A stretch of DNA of 64,000 bases from Combretum micranthum (taxonomy: Eukaryota; Streptophyta; Magnoliopsida; Myrtales; Combretaceae), in assembly GCA_024138025.1 (NCBI GenBank), contig JAMXBD010001400.1:124001-188000 (forward strand), read 5' to 3'. Numbering within the stretch: the stretch's first letter is position 1; every line of letters starts with the position of its first letter. The translations under genes and the position numbers were made by a program. This document shows positions 24,892-38,500 of this stretch, in pieces. The notes below the pieces were generated by a model that was not told the origin of the DNA, made no database searches, and was given only the letters and a program-made list of their open reading frames with translations.

Positions 24892-24899
24892 TATTTATA
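24892..24899 (-). promoter_or_regulatory. TATA box of solo LTR B
   Basis: TATAAATACCCCCC on the minus strand, with a conserved GGCCGGCGCC element about 85 bp upstream (24976-24985). Shared with copy E. Confidence 0.55.
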
Positions 24900-25611
24900 G
24901 GAAAATGTGGAGTGGTTTTTGTGTGATTAAAATAAAGTAAAATTGAAACAAAAATTGAGGAGAGAGGGAGAAGTGGGCGCCGGCCATTGTGTATGAGGGG
25001 AGAGTGATTTATTTTTTTGACTTTTTGATAAAAATAAAAGATGTAATATGTAAAGTAGATGTGATATAAAGTTATGGGAAAGGTAAAAAGTTAAGATTAT
25101 AGGTTATGTAGAGTGTAAGAATAGGTGTAAGAAAAAGTAGAGATAAAAGAATAGTGTAGAATAGTAATGAATAGTGTAATGTAAAGTAGATATGACAATT
25201 AAAGTACCGGTAGTAAAAAATACGCGTATAATAGCTATATCTGTTATTTTTACTTACCGAAAAATTACGAAACTGATATTTTTGGAAAACTTATATTTTT
25301 ACGAGTCTAACGGTGTATTCGGAATATTTTTACTATTCCGGGCTTCCGGACACGTTTTTCGAGAACTGTGTCCGATCGGGTTCGAAGGACACCCGAATTT
25401 CGCGAAACTGAAACTTTTATAAAACCTATGGTTATTACGAACTATTTTAGCTATAAATCCAACTTCGTTTTTAGGGCCAAAGAAAACGGCAATGCCGGAT
25501 TTAGTTGGATATGGTAAACTAGGGTTTTGTTTGATTTTTAGGGTTCCGTTTGACTTCCGGTTTAGGGTTTTATACTAAACCGATTCCGAAAATTTAGGGG
25601 TTTACAAGGCC

Positions 25612-27080
25612 CTTTATATGGAGTTCTAAAGGATCGGGCATACCCTTGCTTCAGCTCTATTGTTGAGGGCATATCTATCTTTTTGTCTTATCTAATCAAC
25701 TTGTGATTCTTCTTGTGTTGGGATTCTTTCTTATCTTCTTCTATCTGCTGCTTGTCTTATCTTCTATACTAAGATTATTTTTGTCCATTGGCTTTTTCAG
25801 TACTAGGATTCCTTCTTTATTCTTTACATCCATTGTCTTTATTCCTTATGTATGGGATTCTTCTTCTCCATATAAGTCTACCAACTTGGGATATTTGGTT
25901 TCAACAGTTGGATAGATTACCATGTAGGTTGAAGAAAAGTAATTATAAATTTTATTTTGAAAAATATAAACACAATCCTAAGGCTGATCGGTTGCACAAG
26001 AAATTTCATATGCAATCCATCCTTTAATTTGTATGTTTATGGCAAGGTTGCATATTTTTTTTAATTTGCTTAGGACATGGAGGATTATAATCTACTTCTA
26101 TTATGATCTTGTGGATGGCTGGCCTAATATCATACTTGAACTATTCAGGAGGGACAGGTCTTATTGCCATGACTATTTTAAACTATACCTCTATTACTAG
26201 TATCATTCATTGCCGTCAGATTATCAATAATTTCCTTTATTGCAGTCCTGAATTATGTTTTTTTTTTTGTATTGTTCGGGAGTCCCAATATGCTTATTAG
26301 TCCATAAACCATTAAAGTTTGTTATGTGGTTTTTTTTGGCATTGATGAATAGTGGCTTAAAATGTTCAAGATTTATATTAAATTTATATATGAAAAATCT
26401 ATTTCTTCTTTTTCATTTTATAATAGTTTGTAGTTTTACCACATTCTTTGCCTATATTGGGTTTAACATATTCTTATAATTTTAAAAATGGTCTCCATAA
26501 ATTTTTAACAGCATAGAAATTTATTAATTGCTTGGATTTAAAAGGTAATTGTTCTATATATGTATTTCTATGAAGAAAATATATATGAATAAGGTTTTTC
26601 ATATGCGGTCTATTTGTCTAGATCATATTGTAGTAGTGTTTGGGATTAATTTGTCTATAAGTATGTTGCTTTTTTGTACCATATATCTTTCTTCCGTTTC
26701 TCTCAATCCTATTTTTATTACTAGGTATGGCTCTACTCTAAAATCATTATGTCCAAGAGTTGTTTCGAGCAATTCTTTTGCTTCTACGGTAGAATAACAA
26801 CCTTTTGATAGAGGATCAATAAAATTTTCAATTTGTGCCTTTGCTCTTAGCCAAATTTGTATACTCCAAGATTGAATCCATTTATAATTGCACAACAATA
26901 AAACTTTGTGTGTTTCTATGTCTTGACAAGGAAGAAGCTCCTAGCTTTGTGTTTATCTTATGTAAGTAATAACACAAGGCTAGGCATACTTTTACCTTAT
27001 TTTTGTCTAATGCCTATAAGTGCCAAATTGCATCAACCAATACTTTATGTTTTTCAATAACTATCATCATTGGTAGTTTA
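25612..27080 (-). pseudogene. Endogenous pararetrovirus-like coding fragment, right part (broken)
   Basis: On the minus strand, open pieces occur at 26623-26898 (91 codons; includes the phrase EPYLVIKIGLRETEE) and, in other frames, near 26900-27050 and 25700-26000. Composition and amino-acid texture match the relic at 17560-19325, and both lie on the same strand in DNA that was contiguous before LTRs I and B inserted. I cannot name the domain with certainty; it would be upstream of the movement-protein-like part in the viral reading direction. Stops and frameshifts are frequent. The right border near 27.1 kb is approximate. Confidence 0.35.
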
Positions 27081-27739
27081 TCATGTTTGGTGTGGTGAGC
27101 ATGGATGGAACACGCAACTTTCAAAATAATGTGTACAAGACTATTGGAAAATACTCTTGTATTTGTAAATGGAATCAATCGTTTTATCTCCTCCAGTCAT
27201 GTAGTGTTACATATGAAAAGGGTTTGGGGGGGGGGGGGTGTATACATCGATTATTCTCTTTTTTGTCACACATGTAACTAAGGAAAGAGCTCTGAGCTCC
27301 ATTTATAACGCCACCCAGTGATACAAATACATAGTCAATCACTAGCATAAGAAACCTAAGATTTATCTAATAATACCTATAAAATCTGAAGGGTTATTTG
27401 ATCAAACTTACTTAAAAACTATTCAAGTTTTCAAGCTCAAGCTGCTCGATAATTTCTCGAGTAGGCCCAAAACTATAACATCTAAAACTCAATATTATCT
27501 AATTTACTCTTATTGAACCCTCAGCATTTATTATCTCAGTTTAGGGTGAAACACGTGTCTAGTATTCTTAAAAAAAAAAAAAACACAAGAATACAAATTA
27601 TATAAAAATAAATACAAAATTAGTATCGCTAAGTCGCATATTGGACTAAAGATATTCGTAATTTTACTTGTATCACATTTACTATAAGCAATACAACGAC
27701 CTACACGTGCCAAAGTGTGGAAGTTAGTGTATCACATTA
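27081..27739. other. Spacer between viral relic and MULE
   Basis: No gene. Contains a G-homopolymer near 27227-27238 and a poly-A tract near 27570. Nothing else is recognisable. Confidence 0.4.
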
Positions 27740-27758
27740 GGGATGGCGATATAGTATG

Positions 27759-27938
27759 TATCACTTAGCCTATATGCAATACCTAATCTGAATGTGTATA
27801 ATACATACGTTAGTGTATTGCCTAGCCTATATGAGATACACATTTAGATTGTGTATCACATATAGGTTAGGAGATACATAGTCATTTAATGAAACACCTC
27901 GTATCACTATATGTATCGCTTAGGCTATATGCAATACT
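27759..27938. repeat. Left subterminal repeat array of the MULE (four 25-nt units)
   Basis: Units lie at 27759-27783, 27816-27840, 27854-27878 (inverted) and 27914-27938. Each starts GTAT(C/T) and ends ATAC, with a TAGCCTATATG-like core. The ends of each unit are complementary, so every unit is also an imperfect palindrome. A similar 25-nt unit occurs at the right end (62575-62599). Subterminal repeats of this kind are typical transposase-binding sites in DNA transposons; that role is inferred here. Confidence 0.65.
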
Positions 27939-27959
27939 CGGTGTTCAATAAAACTCGAT

Positions 27960-29525
27960 CTTCTTCTCCTGCTTCATTCGTGCTCGTAGATCACTTACGC
28001 ATTCAAAATTCTCTTTCGACCTAAATTTTTTTTTTCAAGCTCGATTCCATCATTTGATCTTTCTAGGTAATTGCAACATTGTATACAATTTGTAAAGTAA
28101 TGTTACTTGTTTATTTGTTTTTTTTTTCAATTTTTACATATAAATGTTCACTATTAGGGTCTATATGCAACATGCTTAATGAAATGTCTGATTCAATGTG
28201 TGTAACGTTTGTGCTAAAATTTTCCTCTGTTTTTGGAAATTGAGCTTCAGGTATGTCTTAAAAGCACTACAACAACTGCACCAAAGTAATTAAACTTCCC
28301 TAATTTCGTTCCAAAATATCATTGTATCTTAGATTTTGTTTAAATTTTGATGTGCGTGTTTTTTTTTAGGATATATTTGAAAGGCGTAGGGTTGTGTTTA
28401 CTGTTGGGACTTCAATCTCGTCCGTGGCTACAACTTGGGCTGGTAAGGCTTTTGTTTCGTGTACCTTACTCTTTTTGTTAGAATCTATTTTTCCTATTGT
28501 AATTGTTACAAAATCATTCTAGTGTGTACTCTATGCTAAGAAAATTGATCTTTTTTTTTTTCTTTACAACCATCATTAGGCACTCGTATAGAAGGGAAAA
28601 GTGTTATTATCTACCAGTATCCATCTATTCTTTTCATCCTAGGTCTCTCTTATAACCACTACAACAAGTACTAGCTTAGCTCAACTAAGCACTAAGGTGA
28701 GAATTAATTAAGAGGACTTTATTTTCAAACTAACTGATAATAATTGTCGTGTGGTGCTTGCGCTTATTGTATGTCCTACTGTTATTTTTTAATCTTAGAT
28801 TCAGCAAAGTTTTTATGATTTTGTTTCCTCCATTGTTAATAACATGTTTTATTCTAATGCTCATACCCACTAAAAATACTCTTAGGATATTATATTGATA
28901 TTAATGCCCAATTCATATCACTTTGTTTCTTCTACTTGGCATTGGAATTGCCATAAAGCTATTTTTTGGTATAGGATTTTGAGTTGTTGTTTCATCCATT
29001 AATATTAGTCATAGTATGAAGCTATTGTTTAGTCCTAGTGTCTATAAGGTTAATATTCCATAAATTTTCAATAGTCCAAGGTTATAAAGTCATTGTTTAG
29101 TCCTAGCATCTACATAAGGTCGATGTACCATCAATATGAGCCACACAAGGTCAATAGTCCATGATTATAAACACATTCCTTTGTGTCTATAGTTCATAAA
29201 GTTACTTTGACCGATGTGTCATTAGACTACCTCAAAAATAAAGTATGTGAACATGTGCATTCAGCTAGTTTTGCTCTAGATATCATGGAGATTTATTAAG
29301 ATTAGTATTTCATAGTAGTTAGGAATTGAACGAAATGGTTGTGAATAAAAATGAATAGGATGGAATGGGATGGAAAATACAAAGTAACGAAATAATCATG
29401 CATATCATATATGTATTTGATTATCCAACATTATGCAACTAACATGACTGATCTATCTTATGCTATTGTTTGTATAAATGAAAAATAGCAATGGCATATT
29501 ATGTCAAATTTTCTCTTTTTACCAG
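27960..29525 (+). other. MULE 5' untranslated exons and introns
   Basis: No long frame. Splice-like borders suggest short leader exons: a CT-rich stretch ending TTTCTAG|GTAATTG near 28065, and an exon of about 75 nt after TTTTTTTTTAG (about 28369) ending before GTAAGG (about 28441). A further acceptor TTTTTACCAG lies at 29516-29525. These precede the first transposase codons. Exact exon structure is uncertain. Confidence 0.35.
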
Positions 29526-31117
29526 TGGCAAGATTTTGCAAGGTCGGGATGGACCATATTATGATAGGGGACCACTAAGGAATATAAAAGTAAGTGATGG
29601 GTGTCGAATCCAAAAATAATATTTATAATCAACCTGCTTTAAATTTTGTAAATAGAGTGAGCAGGATCGTCTCCACAAGGACTGGTAAAATTCCCAAGTT
29701 TCTATCGAGATTAAGAAGAGAAAAAGAAAATAAAATAAGGGGTTTTTGAAATCACACGATTAAATAAACCTATATCTAATTACGAAAATTCTATATTAGG
29801 AAAATATCCAACCAAAGTCTTACCACAATTCAATTCTTGGGATTGATCATTGACTCAAAGATTATTGTTCTTTTATTGAATAGATTGGTTATGACTTTCA
29901 ACACGCTCTGAAATTCTATCTTTCCTCAATGATTCGAATAAGATAAGATCTTTGATTATTTCCTAATTGATTAGACAACCCTAAATACGCTCTTAGGATT
30001 TAATCTATCAATTGCTTTATGAAATGGAGAGACTACCAATCCTAATCAACAATCCAAAAGCATGAATCATTTAAACTAGATCATATTTCACCACAACACA
30101 AAATCAATCATCTGGTTATAATTAATCGTGTTGTTTCATCACATATATTAGAAAGATCATACAATTACGGATATGATTTCCTAATTGATTGATTATTGTT
30201 TGTTAATCATACAACCGAATCCAAAGTTGCAATCAATAAACATACAATAATAACATATAAAGCAGATGAAATATGAATACTCAATTTAAGAACAATATAA
30301 TAAAACCGTTTTGATCTCACAATCCATCTTGAATTGAATATGTAGCAATCCTTTGGCTAGATTTGGAGTTTAGCCACTCATGACCCTTAGAATTCTCTCT
30401 AGGGTTTTCTTACAAAATTGTATCTGAATATGGAATGAATGAATCCTCCTGAAAGAAACCCTAAATAATATATAAATACAAGTTTGGAAGTTATGGAATT
30501 CGTAGGGACAAAGGCTGGATCCATTTAGATCATGAATTAACCGTTCCTAAATGCTTCATGGCTTTTCATTTACCCAGCCGTTACAAGAAGGCTGGCGAAA
30601 TTCCCAGGATGGCCGGCGGCTTTCTTCATGAATTGGTCGGCGTAAGTGATTTACGCTGGTAAAAACCCAGGATCGCCGCCAGCTTAGCAGGCGGCTTACA
30701 TTGCTTGCTCACGTTCAGAACCAAGATGGCCGACAGCCTAAATAGATACGCTGCCGGCGTTCCTTCTTCAATCCTCCTTCATCCTTTGTATGTTTTATAT
30801 TAAACGCCGATGAAATCCAATAATGGCCGGCCTATCTTGCTGATTTTTGCTCCTTGTATATGTTTTACTCCAATTTTGTATTATTTGCTTCTTTTGGATT
30901 CAAAGACCTGATATTCATATAAATCACGATTAAGTACCGATTCCATATAATTTCTACAAAATTAATACTAATTAATCCAAATTAAACCAATGAATTATTG
31001 AGTAATATTCATCTTAACAGTAAGGACGGATACTAATACACGAGTCTCTTGAACATAGTATGTGAAGAGTTGGGAATTGATCCTAGAGGAAGCAAAGTTG
31101 AAATGTACCACAAGCAG
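29526..31117 (+). pseudogene. MULE transposase N-terminal exon, split by solo LTR H
   Basis: The exon starts after the acceptor at 29525 and is cut at 29594 by H; it resumes at 31025 and ends at 31117 before a GTATC donor. The second part reads CEELGIDPRGSKVEMYHKQ, matching the N-terminal region of mudrA-like proteins, where a phrase of the CxxLGID type precedes a beta strand. A one-base shift lies near 31060. The exon ends in phase 0, as does the start of the next exon at 44037, so the two join cleanly. Confidence 0.6.
29595..31019 (-). mobile_element. Solo LTR H in the first MULE coding exon
   Basis: A 1425-bp insertion with ends TGATGGG and CTTAACA and a perfect 5-bp duplication GTAAG (29590-29594 and 31020-31024). 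On the minus strand it starts TGTTAAGATG; TATATATTA with AGGGTTTC downstream (about 30455-30475) suggests that the minus strand is sense. A GC-richer stretch with repeated GCCGGCGGC-like phrases lies at 30590-30840. It has no coding region and is unrelated to the A-G family by sequence. Confidence 0.7.
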
Positions 31118-33379
31118 GTATCAATCTTGTAACGCCTTAAAATTTCTTTAAGGAAATTACTGCCATGTATAATACTCTGTGTATTATACGCTCAGGCTTC
31201 TTAAAATGATATATTTATTGTGAATATTTGCTTCTCGATTTTAAATAATGAAATCGTTTGTTTAGATTTCTAAAACAACTTAATTTAATTATAGCAAAAT
31301 CAAACTTTATAAAAATATCATTTACAAAATAAGGGACTCCTATTGGAGCAAACTAACTTTCTAAGAAACAAAACTTTACAAAAACATTTTATAATCTACT
31401 TTCAAGAGTAGACCAACTTTCCCAAAAACAAAGCTTTTAAAGATATTACAAAACATATGGGCTTCTCAACTAAGCTCTTAAAAGAATATTACAAACTTAA
31501 AATATAATCCAACTCTTAAAAAATAGAAAACAAATACAAATGAAAATCTACTATCCTAACCCACTTCACTCATCCAACATCGTCCAATACCTGAGCCAAG
31601 CATCATCATTATCAACATCAACACTATCATCCTCAACTCAATCAACAACAATACTCCATCATCATCATCTAATCATTAACATATTCAACATATCATCATC
31701 ATCCTCAACACAATACCTTGAAAAAAAATAACAACAACAATAATGAGCCGAAGCTTAGTACACAGTAACACATGCACACCCAGAATGACACACGAGCTTA
31801 ACTAAATGCAATATAACAAAAATCAATTATTATCTTTTCATTAAAGTAAACAAATCAACACTAGAGCATTCAGACTCCAAAACAATCCTGGAATCGATTT
31901 ACCATCCCTGGCCTACCACCACAGCAGTGGGAAACGCGCCGGTAGCCCCCACAAGTAACTACTCTAGGGCAAGAATCTAAGGGGGTCCTAAGTAACTGTA
32001 GCTGCATAGGGGGTTGATATAGGCAGTATGAATACTTATATCTCTTATATAATCAATAAAGAAAAAGCAATCTCATCTAGGGTTTACAACTGTTACTCAA
32101 CTTTACTTAACTTAATCTATAATATCACCTAGTTCAATCGTCCTCATAAAATGTAAACTAAATCATATTACATCCTTTTAAGAATAAGAAAATGTTATAC
32201 GGATACCATATAGCCTATCGAGTACCCACTGAGCCACCCATGAATGTTATTGAATCATGATGGTGGCAGCATAAGTGCTTAAACTACCATGACCACTCAG
32301 ATAAGGTAGCTGCTGTCATGCCCCAAAGGGTACCCTAAACGTGGCAGTCCGCCGTACACGATATTAAAGCCTAGGAGTGACCGCCTCAATCACGCAAAGT
32401 CCATACTATGTACAAGGCGTCTAACACATGGAGGAGCTACATCGGAGTAATACATTTTATATTGATACAACTTGAGTAACAATGTAAAGGAAATACACTT
32501 CGCTATACTTCAAATATAAATCACTATACTTCGATTTCAAATCATCAAAAGATTTCACTACATAGAACTATTACAAAGCAATTCACAAAACCTAGCTAGT
32601 ATCTTCAAGCATTCTTGCTTCCTACAGAAATCCCAAAGTTATATTCTGCTCCAACCATCTCGGTCCCTAAGTAGCATTCTCCCGTCAACCTGTTTATTCA
32701 AACATCTATTGGGGTATAAGCTACACTAACTTGGTGAGAGTTCCCTTAATTTCGTACCATGACAAGCAAGTTATAATTCATTCATATGCTATGCATGAAC
32801 AAACACATGAGCAGACAAGCATATAACTTTCCGGTAGCAATATGTGAATAGATTTACACCCTCCATTCGGGGTTAGGATGGTCCATAAGACATGCAACCA
32901 TAATTCCAATCTTGAGTGGGATGGTCCATAAGACATGCAACTATAATCCCAATCTCTTTCTCTTAGTTATACAACCTATGTTGTTTTATTGTAGTTTTAG
33001 GTGCCTACCCCACATCCATTAACTTAAGCGATCTCGCATCCTTAATGTTAACAAGGCCCCCTCGCCTTCCGCTAATATATTTTTGTCCCACCAAAGGTAT
33101 ATCAATAATGCAATGTGACTCAACAAGTGATATGCATGCACAATTTATTCATATAATCATGGCATATTAATTATGTAGGTTAAGAGCGATCATAGAGAAT
33201 TTTAGACAATTCAAGTCTATGCCAACTCATACAATGATTTTACAACAAGTCTCACCTCGATATACTTATCATTCATTCAACCAAGATTATACCACAACTC
33301 ATTACAATTTTATCTTTTCCTAATTCTAGTGAACTAGCTACAAGCACAAGCAAGGTAACAAAATAAGGGGAAAACTCAC

Positions 33380-33449
33380 TCGGCTATTGGATCACCGGTC
33401 TCTTAGTAAAAGTAATCCAGTAGTAGAGAATCGTCGATTTCGAGGTCAC
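33380..33449 (-). other. Exon-like block in solo LTR C
   Basis: A 70-nt block between a TTTTTAG acceptor and a GTGAGTTTTCC donor on the minus strand, at the family-conserved position. Confidence 0.45.
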
Positions 33450-33959
33450 CTAAAAAGGAGGAAATACCATAATAAGTATTTTTTCACTTAACTAATCCAA
33501 ACTATCTTATACAAACTATCAATTTCGTAATTCTTGTCTTAAGCGAGAATTCTAACTTAAAACAGCCATAACTTGGTCGTTTAAACTCAGAATTTAGCAA
33601 ATTATATATCAATTTCTATCTACTTCGAAAGATCTATCTAATTATAATATTATATTTAAGTTTTGAATACTTGGAAGCTTCGAAAAGGTCCGATCAGTTC
33701 TGATCAGTAGCAAAATTAAATTCCGAAAAGTAGTTTTGTGAATATTTGTAATGTTTCTACTATCCAAAGTAAGTATACATGCAATATGAACAAGTTACTA
33801 CCATAAATGATATGTCATGAGATATATATATACGTACATGTTCTTGATGGTATTGAACAAAATGAATTTTTAGAAAACTTTTTCTTTATAAGACTTTATG
33901 AAAAATTAACTTAGAAATGCTAGTTTTGTATTCTTGACAATCCCTACTTGTTTTTAGAA

Positions 33960-35560
33960 AAATTCCTTAATAAAATCTATTTATTCTTGTTAAAATTAAG
34001 CCTTCATTATGTACATTCCCTAAGGCCTTTGTTTTTAAATAAAAACTCCTATTTTTCAATTTGTAAACATGTTTTTAAAATTGGTTCATCCTAAAATCCA
34101 AATTTTGTAAAAATTGTTTTTGAGGTGATTCCTTTAAGTAAAAATCATTTGATACTTAGAAAATTAAGGCTCAACCATGCCTAGCCACTAAGGACTTCAT
34201 TTCTTTAATAAAACTTCTAATTTGAGTTTGGAAAGTAAGTATTTTCATGCAATTACTCCATTATTACGAATTTCTTAAAAAGACAAGCAACTCAAATTTT
34301 TCTACTTTATTTCTACAAATGCATCATGTATAAATGTAATACCTACAAGCTATTGTTATGAAGGTTATGAGATGATCTATCTATATGTATACATATAGTA
34401 CCAGAATTCTTTTTGAAAACTTTTACTTTGCAAAACTTTAAATTTTATTAGACTTAAGAAAAATAGTTTTTCTTCTTGTAAAATTATACTTGCTTTTATC
34501 AAAACTCTACCTTGATGACCTATATAACCATCACCTTCATTATTTCAATAAAAACCTTCATTTTGGGGTTAGACAATAGATGTTTATATAGGTGGTTTGC
34601 CTAAGTACGAATTTTACAAAATTTTAAAGAATGAAAACATTGTTTAACTTATTCTTGGAAGACCATTTGTTGTTCTAAGATTATATTTTGATAAACTTCC
34701 CTTATCTTTGTCAAAACTTGGTCTTTGTTACATATATTCCCTAGGACTTCCATTTTACTATAAAAATTATTATTTTGGCATTTGGAAGTAGGTATTTAAA
34801 TGGTGGCTATTTTCAAATCCGAATTTGGAAAAATTCATTTGAGTTTGTTTTCTTTGTAAAACTCATTTAGTCTTTCAAAAACCATTTCCTAATCACACCT
34901 ACCCCTTAAGGCTTCCATTTCTTTAATAAAAATCTTGTTTTGAAGTTGAAAAATGGGTTTTCAAAATTGGTCTTAGTTGAGATTCGAATTTACAAAATTT
35001 ATTTTTGGACATATCTTTTGATAAAATCCATCTAAGCTTAGGAAAAATCATCCTTTACATATCCTATCTTAAGAGCCTTCCATTTCTTGAATAAAATCTT
35101 CATTTTTGAGTTGGAAAACATGTTTTTAAACTATGCCTTGGCCTAAATCCGAAAATAGAATTTTGTTTTGAAAATTAATCTTTGAAAATCATCTTTGAAC
35201 CATACAAAATGAAGTCTTGATGATATATATACATTAAGCCTTCATTATCTCAAGTAAAAATTTCATTTTGACACTTGGAAAGTGGTTTTTAAATAGGGGT
35301 CTTGCCTAAATACGAATTTCACCATTTTTGTTTAAGTTCAAAATCAAGATCTACACTTAATATGAACATAAATGTAAAAGAAATCCATGGTAGTAAACTA
35401 TAAACTCATAGATCTAAACTTTACTCATCAAGATTATTCATTTATGATATCTAATCCCTAAGCCCTTTATTTTAAATAAAAAATACACATTTTGAAGTTG
35501 AAAAATAGCTTTTCTAAATATGGTTCCATTTTTATCCGAAATTTCAAAAATGATTTTTGT
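33960..35560 (-). repeat. Degenerate ~150-200 bp tandem array inside solo LTR C
   Basis: At least eight related units are recognised by a phrase of the type CCTTCATTTCTTnAATAAAA, followed by TTGGAAAA and then an ATCCGAATTT-like phrase. Anchor positions are near 34023, 34193, 34541, 34745, 34910, 35088, 35240 and 35462. Units have drifted strongly but keep order. A shorter version with four or five units is present in D. Confidence 0.65.
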
Positions 35561-38500
35561 TGAAACTAAAATAGATCTTGAGCTTTCTAAAACTTTCCTA
35601 CTACCATCAAGCTATTATAAGTTATATAAGAACATAAAACAAAAGTCTAATGTATTTATGAACCTAAAACAACTAGATCTAGTTTACTATACTAGTTATA
35701 AATACATGAACACTAAGATAGTTATGTGCATGGTGAATATATGCATAAATCATTAGCAATAACAAAATAATAACTAAAATAACAAGATTTAAAACATAAA
35801 CAAAATCAAAGCTACAAAAAAAGTTAAATCTACAAAATATAACTACTTTTAGCAAGAAAATAATAATAATAATAATAATACAAGAGAATAATAATGGAGA
35901 AGAGGAGTGTTTCATTTTGGCATCATCATCATTAGCTTTTAAGCTTATGGAATGTCATTTAATGCATGAAACTCTCGCTATACCTTACCTACATCAACTA
36001 TGGAAGCTTTAGACAAGATTTTATCAAAGGATCTTGAAGAAATATGTGTAGGAGCTCATTTATTGAGTAGGGGTAGCAAGTGTTCTTGCAAGAACAAGAA
36101 CAAAATGAAGAAAGAAAGAGAGGAAAAAGAGAGAGAGAAAAAGGTAATGAATGGTAAAGGTTTAAAGGTGCAAATAAGGGAGAGATAAAATGAGTTAAAG
36201 ACACATTAAATGAAGAGAAAAAAAAAATAAATGGGCAGTTAAGACAACCCCAAAGCTGGCATGAAAATGAGCAAGAGAGAGAGAGGTTTGGTTGGTTTTT
36301 AACTTGAGAATGTAATGTGTAATTAATGTGTAAGTGTAGCTTCTTGAAGAACGATTGAAAGAGGGTTATTTTAATTAATTTTTGGAGTATTTCAAGAGTC
36401 AAGGCAGCCATAAAGAAGTCAAATCTGCCATGAAGTGATATAATGAAGTGTAAAAAGATTGAAGTGAAAAAGAAGTGATATGTGAAAGGTGTACTTGAAG
36501 GTATGGATTGTAAGAGTTCTTTCTTAATAAAATAAAATAAAAATAGAAAATTCATTCCAAATATTTATGGCAGGTTTTTTATAAGTAAAAAAAGATAATT
36601 AATAAATTTATTTTAGTGAATTATCAAATAAGTTACCGGTATGATCAAAATACGCGAATATGGGCTATAAATGATATTTTTATAACCCGAAAAATTCTAA
36701 GAAATTATTTTATGAAAATAAAAATATTTTTCAAATATTTTTCAATTGTTAAATTAATTTATTTTATTTTTAGTACTGAGTCTTAAACAAAATCTGATCC
36801 CGTAAAAGTCCGAAACTAACTAAATTTTAGAAAAACAAAATTTTATATGCTATATAAAATATTTATCTAAAAATATAAGGCTTTATAAGAATAATAAAAT
36901 TGTGTAATGAAATAGAAGTGAATAGCATTAAAAGACTAGTTAATTACCGATTGTAATGAAATACGAATAAAATCGCAAAATCAGATAATTCTAGTTATCG
37001 AAAAATTATGAAACTGATATTTTAGAAATCCACATAAAAATACGAGTCTAACGGTATTAAGGGTTATTTTTGATATCTCAAGCCCGAGACACGCTTTTCA
37101 AAGTCTATATCCGAACGGGTTCGAAATAGGTCAAAGATTTACCAATCTGATATTTTTAACCGAACTTATATTACTACGAGCTATTCTACACACTTAAACT
37201 ACACCTCAGCCTCTAGGCTTAAGGACGCGAGATTGCCGGACTTAACTACTGTATTCCACTTAGGGTTTCCGGATGGTTTTTCCAGTTTAGATCTTTGCCA
37301 ATTTGGAAACTGACGTTTTATGTTTATACAACATATTTAGTTTGAGATAATTATTTTAAATTTTATTTTTGTAAGTATTTAATATCTCTTAACATTTTCG
37401 GAATTCTTGAATTAAGTTTTATTTCTGGAAATTTCATCGTTATTTACATTTTAATAATTTGTTTTTGGGCTCTATATTACCCAATTTTATAAGTCAGAGT
37501 TAAGTATGAAATTGGTCAGATGTAGTGGTTTTAGACTTGAAGTATGATGAGTTCTTATTTTATCTTTAAGGATTCTTATTTTTTTCTCAAGATTCAGAAA
37601 TTTCTGGATTTGTTCGTGATTTAGGACTAGTCAAAGTTCGGTTTTAATTTGGAGTTATTTTTAGGGTTTATTTTCGAAGTTCATTTTGGAATTATTTACT
37701 GAAATTTTCCGGGACTTACAGCTGCTCCTAGACTAGATTCTATGGTACATGCACAAAAAACACTCGTTGAATATTAAGCCATCTTTAAGTTTTAATCCAT
37801 TTTAAAATGCCTATCCTAACAATCATCACGTAAGTTATTATGTATCTTATATTTGCAATCCAAATAGGCTCTAAAGTTAAATCAGAAGGCAAATTAGAAG
37901 ATAGATGTCACGCCCCAAAGGGTACCCTAAACGCGACAGTCCACCACACTCGATATTTAAACTTAAGTATGGCATCCTTAGTCATCCCATAAGTTTACAC
38001 ATTGAGTGTAAGGTGTACTCACACAACTTTTAGAATTACACTTTGATTCGAGTAGTCTTAAAAAAGCATACATAGCATTAAGAATATGAATCACAACAAG
38101 ATAAATAGTTAAACTTTACAAAAGCCAAGGGGGCATACCCCCGCCAAAATAATAGGAGTCTACATCGTTTAGCTCCAATTACATATATCTGAATTTACAT
38201 TAAAGAGATTTTCCTAGAAGTCTACGCCTATACTAGGTCCCGACTTCTTCAAAAGCTCTTTAATCCAATGTGATAAACCTGCACAAAGTGTCCTCTTGGA
38301 ACATCCAAAAATAGGAACACTGCAACAAAAACTATTGGGGTATAAGCTAAATGCTTAGTGAGATTCATTTTCCAAGTAACATACTCGACCAAGCTAAAAT
38401 GTCTATACAAGCAAGTTATAATTAAGCAACCATATGAATGCACAAGCATATGACTTTCCGGTAGTCATAAGTGAATGAATTTACGCCCTCCATTCGGGGT

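Larger units (their letters stand above)
21898..25606 (-). mobile_element. Solo LTR B (TGTAAACCCC-type family)
   Basis: A 3709-bp insertion flanked by AGGCC (21893-21897 and 25607-25611). On the minus strand it reads TGTAAACCCCTAAATTTT at the start and ends GGGGAGTGACA. The TATA box is at 24892-24899. An exon-1 donor (GTAAGC) lies at 24772 reading down, and the exon-like block at 22983-23081. It is nearly identical over its whole length to copy E, so both came from one recently active source. A short-repeat cassette with GCGAGCACTCATCGCCAAG units lies at about 22470-22718. No coding region is present. Confidence 0.88.
32314..37720 (-). mobile_element. Solo LTR C (TGTAAACCCC-type family), longest copy
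   Basis: A 5407-bp insertion in K flanked by GCTGC (32309-32313 and 37721-37725). The minus strand starts TGTAAGTCCC and ends GGGGCATGACA. The exon-1 donor GTAAGG lies at 35988 reading down, and the exon-like block at 33380-33449. The intron is 2.5 kb, compared with 1.3-1.9 kb in other copies, because of a degenerate tandem array (about 33960-35560). The short-repeat cassette (about 32876-33103) uses GGTCCATAAGACATGCAAC units. A clear TATA box was not seen. Confidence 0.85.

Noticed and set aside
31540..31731. CRISPR-like or satellite array from repeated ATCATC/CATCAT
   Set aside because: It is a plain trinucleotide microsatellite-like stretch without spacer-repeat order.
35998..36555. 185-codon minus-strand frame as a protein gene
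   Set aside because: It lies in the CT-rich leader of solo LTR C, which produces Ser/Phe/Leu-rich frames; no conserved frame in the other copies.
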